Below, one piece after another: positions 57,887 to 64,000 of a DNA stretch of 64,000 bases. Positions within the stretch are counted from its first letter, which is position 1. Each line of letters opens with the position of its first letter. The DNA lies in assembly GCF_009712475.1 (NCBI RefSeq), contig NZ_VCJO01000014.1, positions 49,823 through 113,822 on the forward strand, in the 5' to 3' direction. The notes under the pieces were generated by a model. That model saw nothing but the letters and a program-made list of their open reading frames with translations, was not told where the DNA came from and searched no databases. A program made the position numbers and the translations under genes. Source of the DNA: Micromonospora sp. CP22. GTDB lineage: Bacteria > Actinomycetota > Actinomycetes > Mycobacteriales > Micromonosporaceae.

Positions 57887-59143
57887 TCAGTTGGGGCCGT
57901 GATCGTGGTCGTCCGGTCGCGAGGTGAGGGGCCGGGTGCCGGTGTTTGCGCGATCGATGGTCTGGGTGGCGGGTCGGCTGGCGCGCAGTCCGACCACGAG
58001 CTGCGCCATCAGGAGCACCAGGACGGACCCGAGTGGGACGGTCCATCCGCCGGACGCCTGGTACAGCGCGCCGACGAGCACCGGTCCACTCGCCGCTAGA
58101 ATGTAGCCGAGAAATTGAGCGATGGCGGAAAACGCGGTGATCAAGCCGGCCTCGGGTGCGCGTAGAGCAATAAGGAGCAGGGCCAGCGCGATCGAGGCCC
58201 CCTGACCGAGGCCAAGCAGTACCGCCCAGAGCCAGCTCGTCGAGCCCGGGGCGAGGAGCATCCCGAGGTAGCCGGCGATGGTGAGTACGGCCGCCCACGC
58301 CACGTGTCCGGACTGGGTGCGGGCTCGCGCTGCGAGGGCTGGCAGGGTGAGGGCGGTGGTGATCTGTGTCAGGTTCGCCAGACCGAGCAGATACCCGGCC
58401 TGGGCGGGGGCGAGTCCGGCATCGGTGTAGATCGCTGGCAGCCAGGCGAGTGCTGTGTAGAACGTGAGCGATTGCAGCCCCATGAAGCCGGTGACGTACC
58501 AGGTGATCGGTGTCCGGAGCAGGGTCCGGAACGGACGAGGGCCACGCGGCTCGACGTGCCGAGCGCGCGTCAGCGGCAGCCAGACCAGCAGTGCCGGTGC
58601 GACGAGCAGTGCGACTGCTGCGGCGGTCAGCCGCCAACCGGTGTTGGTGGCCTGCTGTAGTGGCACGGTGAGGCCGCCGGCGAGTGCGGCGCCGAGCACT
58701 AGCACCGCGACGTAGATCCCGGTGAGCAGACCTACTCGGTCGGCGAAGTGCCGTCGCAACAGCGGCGGCATCAGCACGTTGAGGATCGCGATGCCGGACC
58801 CGGCGAGCGCTGCGCCCAGGTACAGCACCACGGGACCGCCGGCGCTGCGGAGCAGGATCCCCCCGGCGAGCACAGCCAGGCCGGCCAGCACGGTGCGCTC
58901 CATACCCAGTCGGTGCACCATCGGCGCGGCGAGCGGCGCGACGATTCCCAGACAGACGACCATGGTGGTGGTGAGCAGGCCACCTGCGGTCGGGGTCAGC
59001 CGAAACTCGGCCATGATCTGGTCGAGTAGCGGTGCGACATTGACCAGGGCCGGCCGCAGGTTGAGGGCGGCGAGAACAATTCCGGCGATGAGCAGCGGCC
59101 GGGGCCATCGGGGCAGTGGTGCGGGCCGGTGCGGCGGTGTCAC
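57887..59143 (-). CDS. MFS transporter, CynX/NimT-like
   Basis: A 418-residue transporter with 12 predicted helices. PLLIAGIVLAALNLRPALVN and PLLDQIMAEFRLTPTAGGLL at the N-terminus are typical of the cyanate/2-nitroimidazole (CynX/NimT) branch of the major facilitator family. A charged mid-loop TRARHVEPRGPRPF separates the halves. The substrate is not defined by sequence. Its start overlaps the stop of IclR copy 2 (ATGA), so it belongs to a regulator-transporter operon. Confidence 0.85.
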   Translation of the reverse strand: MTPPHRPAPLPRWPRPLLIAGIVLAALNLRPALVNVAPLLDQIMAEFRLTPTAGGLLTTTMVVCLGIVAPLAAPMVHRLGMERTVLAGLAVLAGGILLRSAGGPVVLYLGAALAGSGIAILNVLMPPLLRRHFADRVGLLTGIYVAVLVLGAALAGGLTVPLQQATNTGWRLTAAAVALLVAPALLVWLPLTRARHVEPRGPRPFRTLLRTPITWYVTGFMGLQSLTFYTALAWLPAIYTDAGLAPAQAGYLLGLANLTQITTALTLPALAARARTQSGHVAWAAVLTIAGYLGMLLAPGSTSWLWAVLLGLGQGASIALALLLIALRAPEAGLITAFSAIAQFLGYILAASGPVLVGALYQASGGWTVPLGSVLVLLMAQLVVGLRASRPATQTIDRANTGTRPLTSRPDDHDHGPN

Positions 59144-59964
59144 GATGCGTTGGGTGGTAGGTGTCTGGGGCCTGTGCCGCCGGCACGCGAGGGTAGGAGA
59201 CGGAGGTCGGCCTCGATGCGAGAGGCCGATGCCACCAGCGGCGGGATGAGGTCACGTCGGATCGATTTGATCGAGTTGCGACTGGCGTGGACCGGAATGT
59301 TGACCGCGGCGACGACGGTGCCGTTGTGGTCGCGGATCGGTGCCGCGACGGAGCGCAGTCCTTCCTCCAGTTCCTGGTCGACGATGGCGTAACCCTGGGC
59401 GCGTACCCGTGCCAGTTCGGTACGGAGCATCGCCGCCGAGGATACGGCGCGGGATGTGGGCCGCTCGAATGGGATGCGCTTGAGGTGGAGTTCGATCTCC
59501 TGCTCTGGTAGGTGGGCTAGCAGGACCCGGCCGACCGACGTCAGGTAGGCCGGGAACCGGGTGCCGACCGTGATCGATACGGTCATGATCCGGCTGGTCG
59601 GGACACGGGCGACGTAGGCGATGTCGTCACCGTCGAGCACGCAGACCGAGGATGATTCGTGCACCTCGTGGACCAGGCGCTCCAGGTGCGGCTGGGCGAT
59701 TTCCGGCAGGCCGACGCTGGACAGGTACGAATAGCCGAGTTCCAGGATCCTCGGGCTGAGCCGGAACATCCGGCCGTCGGTGTGCACGTAACCGAGGTCG
59801 GTCAGGGTGAGCAGGAAACGTCGAGCGGTGGCCCGGGTGATGTCGCAGACGCGGGCGACCTCACTCAGCGTCAACTCGGAATGTGTGGCGTCGAAGGCGC
59901 GGATGACCGCCAGTCCGCGCTCCAGGGACTGCACGAAGTAAGGCTCGCGGGAACGCCCGCCCAT
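59140..59964 (-). CDS. IclR-family transcriptional regulator, copy 2
   Basis: A 274-residue regulator with N-terminal winged HTH (SLERGLAVIRAFDATHSELT, LSEVARVCDITRATARRFLL) and IclR effector domain (VGTRFPAYLTSVGRVLLAHL, IVDQELEEGLRSVAAPIRDH). Nearly every block matches IclR copy 1. It is coupled to the MFS gene and divergent from the ssuA-like gene, so it probably controls both. ATG 59964 (MGGRSREPYFVQSLERG) was chosen where homology to copy 1 begins. Confidence 0.9.
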   Translation of the reverse strand: MGGRSREPYFVQSLERGLAVIRAFDATHSELTLSEVARVCDITRATARRFLLTLTDLGYVHTDGRMFRLSPRILELGYSYLSSVGLPEIAQPHLERLVHEVHESSSVCVLDGDDIAYVARVPTSRIMTVSITVGTRFPAYLTSVGRVLLAHLPEQEIELHLKRIPFERPTSRAVSSAAMLRTELARVRAQGYAIVDQELEEGLRSVAAPIRDHNGTVVAAVNIPVHASRNSIKSIRRDLIPPLVASASRIEADLRLLPSRAGGTGPRHLPPNAS

Positions 59965-60328
59965 CGATGGTCCTCCATGCTGTCCTGTTGCTCGGTTCGG
60001 CGAAGTCGGAGTGCCGCACCGCCACGCTCGACGGCGCGCTTCCGCTGCCCCCTTGCGGCAGCCATCCGACGGCGTCACGCGAGCCGGCGAGTTGCCCGCA
60101 CTCGACGACCCGCGTGCGCCATGTGAACAGCAGCTCGCCGGATCGCGACAGTATGGCGAGTCGCTGACGGCCGTCAAACCCGCACCTACCAACCGAGATC
60201 GCCACTGCATAGGTACCTGTAACGAGTTCGACATGAGCCGTTGACCAGACATGAGGCGGCCCGTACGTTCTCCCTGAGAACGATCGTGCGTATTAAGCAC
60301 GAGGGCTTGGCTCAGCTAGGAGGGGTTC
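59965..60328. promoter_or_regulatory. Divergent control region with two palindromes
   Basis: Between IclR copy 2 and the substrate-binding protein gene lie CGTTCTC-CCT-GAGAACG (60266-60282, perfect 7-bp arms) and CGTGC-GTATTAA-GCACG (60285-60301, perfect 5-bp arms). Either could be the IclR operator. AGGAGGGG precedes the ATG at 60329. The rest of the gap shows nothing. Confidence 0.5.
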
Positions 60329-61294
60329 ATGCGTCGTCTCATCACCGGGCTCGCGGCCGCCACGGCCCTCGTGGTCGCGGTCGCAGGATGCGGGTCTTCG
60401 AATCCGTCGGACGGTACGGCAGGCAACGGTGGTCCAGCCAGCGTCACGGTCGGGGTCATTCCAATCGTCGACGTGGCGCCTATCTACCTCGGCAAGGAGA
60501 AGGGTTTCTTCAGCGACCGGGACATTGATCTGACCCTGGAGACCGGGCAGGGTGGCGCGGCGATCGTTCCTGGGGTGCTCGGGGGGCAGCTCCAGTTCGG
60601 CTTCAGCAACGTGACATCACTGATGGTCGCCCAGACCGAGAACGTCCCGATCAAGGCCGTGGTCAACGGGGTGGCCTCAACCGGTCAGGCTGGCGCCGAC
60701 TTCGGCGCGATCGTGGTCCGAGGCGACAGCGTGATCCAGTCCGCCAAGGACCTCGCCGGCAAGAAGGTCGCGGTCAACACGCTCAAGAACATCGGGGACA
60801 CCTCGGTCCGCGAGTCCGTCCGCAAGGACGGCGGGGATCCGGCCGCGGTGCAGTTCGTCGAGATCGGCTTCCCGCAGATGCCGGCGGCGCTGGACGCTGG
60901 CCAGGTGGACGCAGCCTGGGTAGTCGAGCCATCGCTGTCCGTAGTCAAGGCCGGTGGTGGTCGGGTCGTCGCGTCCAACTTCGTCGACGTGGCACCGGAT
61001 CTCACCGTGGCCTTGTACTTCACCTCGGACAAGCTACTTCAGGAGGACCCAGGCCTGGTCGAGCGGTTCGTCGAGGCCATGCGGGAGTCGCTGGCATACG
61101 CAGACGCCAATCCGGACGAGGTTCGTCGGATCATCGGGACCTACACCCAGATTGACGAGGCCACAGTGGCGGAGCTGACGCTGCCGAAGTGGCCGGCCGA
61201 CTACAACCGGGAGTCGCTGGAAGTGCTGGCGCGACTCGGTCAGCAGGACGGACTCTTCACCTCCGCACCCGACCTGGACAAGCTGTTCTCATGA
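60329..61294 (+). CDS. ABC transporter substrate-binding lipoprotein (SsuA/TauA/NMT1 type)
   Basis: A 321-residue lipoprotein. The lipobox VAVAGC (Cys about 22) is preceded by a positively charged signal. The NMT1/SsuA-like fold follows: VTVGVIPIVDVAPIYLGKEK, GFFSDRDIDLTLETGQGGAA, GVLGGQLQFGFSNVTSLMVA, DLAGKKVAVNTLKNIGDTSV, LDAGQVDAAWVVEPSLSVV. It captures an anion or small organic such as a sulfonate, taurine, nitrate or thiamine precursor; the substrate is not defined. The stop overlaps the first permease gene (ATGA). Confidence 0.88.
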   Translation: MRRLITGLAAATALVVAVAGCGSSNPSDGTAGNGGPASVTVGVIPIVDVAPIYLGKEKGFFSDRDIDLTLETGQGGAAIVPGVLGGQLQFGFSNVTSLMVAQTENVPIKAVVNGVASTGQAGADFGAIVVRGDSVIQSAKDLAGKKVAVNTLKNIGDTSVRESVRKDGGDPAAVQFVEIGFPQMPAALDAGQVDAAWVVEPSLSVVKAGGGRVVASNFVDVAPDLTVALYFTSDKLLQEDPGLVERFVEAMRESLAYADANPDEVRRIIGTYTQIDEATVAELTLPKWPADYNRESLEVLARLGQQDGLFTSAPDLDKLFS

Positions 61295-62163
61295 CGAGGT
61301 CCGACTCCCCCGGGGGCGGGACGGCCACGGCCGTGCCCGCCCCCGGCGCCATGGCCGCCGGCATGGGTGCCGGTCCGGCGCGCCGCCGCTGGCCTGGTGC
61401 GACGGTCGGCTACGGGCTGGCCGGGCTGGCCATCTTTTTCGGGTTGATCGAACTGCTGCCTCGGGTCGGTATGGTGCCGGCTGCCTACCTGCCACCCACC
61501 AGCCGGATCGCGGAGGCGCTCGCTGTCGAGTTCGCCGAGCCGGCGTTCTGGACCGCCGTCGCTGACACCCTGACCAGCTGGATCGCCGGCCTGGCGATCG
61601 CCACCGCGGCGGGCATCGTGGTGGGCATTCTCATCGCGGTGGTGCCGCACCTACGCGAGATCACGGCCTCCTCGATCGAGTTCTTCCGTCCGATCCCTTC
61701 GGTGGCCCTGATCCCGCTGGTGGTGCTGCTGTACGGCTCCGACCTGCGTTCGACGCTGCTGCTCGTGGTCTACGCCGCGTTCTGGCAGGTGCTCGTCCAG
61801 GTGCTCTATGGCGTTCAGGATGTCGATCCGGTGGCGGACGAGACCGCCCGGTCATACGGGTTCAAACGCTGGGCGCGGATCCGCCACGTGTTGTGGCCGA
61901 CCGCGCTGCCGTACGTGATGACCGGCGTGCGGTTGGCTGCGGCGGTGGCGCTGGTGCTGGCCATCACCGCCGAATTGATCATTGGCTCGCCGGGGCTTGG
62001 TAGCCGGATCGCTATCGCGCAGACCTCCAACGCGGTCCCGGCGATGTACGCACTGGTGGTCGTGACCGGCCTGCTCGGTGTACTGATCAATACGGGTGCG
62101 CGGCTGGCGGAACGGCGTGTGCTCTCCTGGCACCAGTCCGTCCGTGGAGAGGTGATCTCGTGA
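61291..62163 (+). CDS. ABC transporter permease (SsuC/TauC type), 1
   Basis: A 290-residue inner-membrane protein with six helices. The cytoplasmic coupling motif EFFRPIPSVALIPLVVLLYG and the EAA-type loop DETARSYGFKRWARIRHVLW-PTALPYVMTG are standard for the family. The N-terminus is Ala/Gly-rich. Coupled by ATGA to the binding protein and by a four-base overlap to the second permease. Two different permeases in one operon imply a heterodimeric channel. Confidence 0.88.
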   Translation: MTRSDSPGGGTATAVPAPGAMAAGMGAGPARRRWPGATVGYGLAGLAIFFGLIELLPRVGMVPAAYLPPTSRIAEALAVEFAEPAFWTAVADTLTSWIAGLAIATAAGIVVGILIAVVPHLREITASSIEFFRPIPSVALIPLVVLLYGSDLRSTLLLVVYAAFWQVLVQVLYGVQDVDPVADETARSYGFKRWARIRHVLWPTALPYVMTGVRLAAAVALVLAITAELIIGSPGLGSRIAIAQTSNAVPAMYALVVVTGLLGVLINTGARLAERRVLSWHQSVRGEVIS

Positions 62164-62936
62164 TCCGGGTTCTCCGTCAGGCCGGACTGGTCATCGCTCT
62201 GCCGGCGGTGCTCTTCACCGCATGGTGGATGGCCACCCTGAACAGCGCGAACTTCTACTTCCCGCCGTTGCGTACAATTCTGGGCACCTTTGGCGAGGTG
62301 TGGACGGGGCAGCGATTCCTCGACGACGTGCTGCCCAGCGTGGCCCGGCTTGCCGCGGGCTACCTGGCCGCGCTGGTGCTCGGCGTGAGCGTGGGCATCG
62401 TGATCGGCTCCTACCGGCGCGTACGAGCGGCGGCCGAACCGGTGCTGGAGTTCCTCCGGGCTATTCCGCCACCGGTGCTGGTACCCGTGATCATGATCTT
62501 CGCCGGGATCGGTGACGGAATGAAGGTGTTGGTCATCGTCTCCGGCTGCGTCTGGCCGATCCTGCTGAACACGGTGGAGGGGGTCCGTGCCGTGGACGGT
62601 GTGTTGGCCGAGACAGCCCGTTCGTACGGCATCCGGGGCATCAGCCGGCTGCGCCATCTGGTGCTGCGCTCGGCGAGCCCGCAGATCTTTGCCGGTGCCC
62701 GGCAAGCGTTGTCCATCGGCATCATTCTGATGGTGATCAGCGAGATGTTCGCGGCCAGCAACGGTCTCGGGTTCGCCGTCGTGCAGTTCCAGCGCAGCTT
62801 CGCCATCCCATCGATGTGGAGCGGCATCCTGCTGCTGGGTCTGCTCGGCTTCGCCCTCTCCCTCGTCTTCCGGGCAGTCGAAGCACGAGCACTGGCCTGG
62901 TACCACGGGCTACGGCGCACGCAACGATCGTCGTGA
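62160..62936 (+). CDS. ABC transporter permease (SsuC/TauC type), 2
   Basis: A 258-residue inner-membrane protein with six helices. EFLRAIPPPVLVPVIMIFAG and AETARSYGIRGISRLRHLVL are the coupling and EAA motifs. The GTG start overlaps the first permease stop. Shorter at the N-terminus than its partner. With it, probably forms the membrane channel of the importer. Confidence 0.88.
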   Translation: MIRVLRQAGLVIALPAVLFTAWWMATLNSANFYFPPLRTILGTFGEVWTGQRFLDDVLPSVARLAAGYLAALVLGVSVGIVIGSYRRVRAAAEPVLEFLRAIPPPVLVPVIMIFAGIGDGMKVLVIVSGCVWPILLNTVEGVRAVDGVLAETARSYGIRGISRLRHLVLRSASPQIFAGARQALSIGIILMVISEMFAASNGLGFAVVQFQRSFAIPSMWSGILLLGLLGFALSLVFRAVEARALAWYHGLRRTQRSS

Positions 62937-62977
62937 ACGGCGGGTGCCGGCACGAGCATCGCCAGGAAGGGACACGC

Positions 62978-63829
62978 ATGCTTGAGGTTCGAGGATTGCG
63001 GAAGGTCTACGAGGGACGCGAACGCCGGGTGGAGGCGGTACGCGACCTCACCTTCTCGCTTGACGCCGGTGAACTGGTCTGCCTGGTCGGCCCCTCCGGC
63101 TGCGGCAAGACGACCCTGCTCAAATGTATCGCCGGGCTACTGGCGCCCACCTCAGGTGAGGTCCTGGTAGACGGTCGTCCGGTGACCGGACCACCGCCGG
63201 GCATGGCCGTGGTCTTTCAGGAGTATGGCCGCAGCTTGTTTCCCTGGCACAGGGTGTACGAAAATGTGGAGCTGCCGCTGCGGCAGAAGAAGTTGCCACA
63301 GGCTCGTCGGCGGGAACTGGTGCGCGAGGCGCTGGCTGCGGTTGGGCTCGCTGACGCGCACCGCGCATACCCATGGCAGCTCTCCGGTGGCATGCAGCAG
63401 CGCGTCGCGATCGCTCGGGCCGTCGCGTACGAGCCCAGCGTACTGTTGATGGACGAGCCGTTCGCCGCGGTGGACGCGCAGACCCGTGCGGACCTGGAGG
63501 ACCTGATCCGCGACCTGTGGCACAAGCTACGGGTGACGGTCCTGTTCGTCACCCACGACATCGACGAGGCGGTCTACCTCGGCCAGCGGGTGCTGATCCT
63601 CTCCTCTTCGCCGACAGTGATACAGGAACAACTCACTATTGATTTGCCGGATACCCGCGACCAGCTGCACACCCGGGCCGACCCCCGCTTCACCAGCCTG
63701 CGTACCCACGTCTACGAGCAGATCCAGGCCGCCAAAGGCAAGGCGGACGTACCGTCCGGCAACGTACCGGCAGCCGAGAAACCCGAACCTCCCGACACGA
63801 AACCGGACCTCGACCGCGCAACGGCGTGA
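62978..63829 (+). CDS. ABC transporter ATPase (SsuB/TauB type)
   Basis: A 283-residue ATPase. Walker A is VGPSGCGKTT (about 38-47), the Q-loop VFQEYGRSLFPWHRV, the signature LSGGMQQRVAIARA, Walker B VLLMDEPFAAVD and the H-loop VTHDIDEAV. It powers the importer. AGGAAGG precedes ATG 62978. The C-terminal 40 residues are charged and proline-rich, not part of the ATPase core. The last gene of the operon; a hairpin follows. Confidence 0.9.
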   Translation: MLEVRGLRKVYEGRERRVEAVRDLTFSLDAGELVCLVGPSGCGKTTLLKCIAGLLAPTSGEVLVDGRPVTGPPPGMAVVFQEYGRSLFPWHRVYENVELPLRQKKLPQARRRELVREALAAVGLADAHRAYPWQLSGGMQQRVAIARAVAYEPSVLLMDEPFAAVDAQTRADLEDLIRDLWHKLRVTVLFVTHDIDEAVYLGQRVLILSSSPTVIQEQLTIDLPDTRDQLHTRADPRFTSLRTHVYEQIQAAKGKADVPSGNVPAAEKPEPPDTKPDLDRATA

Positions 63830-63922
63830 ACATCCCTGCCGTCTACGTCGTCCATACCCCGACCGACCGGTACAGCGCAGGTTCTCGGCGACACGTGCCG
63901 AACCTGACCGACGCCAGGCATG

Positions 63923-63961
63923 GGCCTCCGCCCCACGCGGGATGAGCGCGGAGCGGAGGCC
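63923..63961. terminator. Hairpin after the ABC importer operon
   Basis: GGCCTCCGC pairs with GCGGAGGCC (nine bp) around a 21-base GC-rich loop, 94 bases after the ATPase stop. The remaining bases to the right edge show no gene. Confidence 0.5.
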
Positions 63962-64000
63962 AACTACCGATGTGTTCAACCTTCGGGCCGACCGGTCACC

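Noticed and set aside
63927..63950. CRISPR-repeat-like sequence near the right edge (reverse strand resembles GCGCTCATCCCGCG plus a G-rich end)
   Set aside because: Only one copy, no second unit at the expected 61-base distance, and the stretch is explained by a 9-bp terminator hairpin after the ABC operon. The window ends too soon to exclude an array further right.

Overview
The window is high-GC actinobacterial DNA, most likely from Micromonospora or a close relative in the Micromonosporaceae. This is inferred from the very strong GC bias at third codon positions, frequent GTG starts, the aerobic cobalamin gene set, a pSAM2-type integrative element and the general gene content. No rRNA or species marker is present, so genus is not proven.

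Bases 1-17.7 kb are ordinary chromosome. Cobalamin genes (cysG/cobA N-terminus, cobT, cobC, cobB, cobQ, cobD) are interleaved with housekeeping genes: a bifunctional penicillin-binding protein, a SURF1 protein, an ATP-dependent DNA ligase, an M20 peptidase, a uridine kinase-like protein, a rhodanese, an SSB, an HPF/RaiA-like protein and an alpha/beta hydrolase. Several starts lie 6-8 bases after a TANNNT box, which suggests leaderless mRNAs.

A tRNA-Arg(UCU) gene at 17771-17843 carries a 12.1-kb actinomycete integrative and conjugative element (AICE) bounded by 42-base copies of the tRNA 3' part at 17802 and 29939. It has overlapping rep-xis-int genes, a row of small membrane and zinc-binding proteins, an FtsK/TraSA-like DNA pump, a Pra-like activator, a GntR-kinase fusion, a second P-loop kinase, a 61-bp-arm inverted repeat and a lower-GC pentapeptide-repeat cargo gene.

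A third 42-base tRNA copy at 50275 closes a second interval of about 20 kb. It holds decayed IS21, alaS, LysE, integrase and aztD fragments, sodF with a Nur-like box, a def-tsaD pair, a redox enzyme-methyltransferase fusion with a divergent XRE-cupin regulator, a toxin-antitoxin pair and a degenerate type I-E CRISPR array. No cas genes are visible anywhere in the window.

The most notable system is at 33.4-41.7 kb. Two operons, each behind a cobalamin riboswitch, encode secreted alpha/alpha-barrel-like proteins paired with secreted small beta-type proteins. Together these resemble the two domains of animal transcobalamin/intrinsic factor split into separate genes. One operon continues into a complete ECF transporter (T, fused A1A2, S) and carries cell-surface anchors; the other encodes only soluble secreted versions. 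A third cobalamin riboswitch faces the other way before a thioesterase gene. The inferred role is capture of extracellular cobalamin at the surface and import by the ECF transporter.

Bases 50.3-64 kb hold an IS3 element, a second short CRISPR-like remnant, two secreted CBM2 polysaccharide esterases, two closely similar IclR regulators, IS701 and group II intron debris, an MFS exporter and a complete SsuABC/TauABC-type importer.
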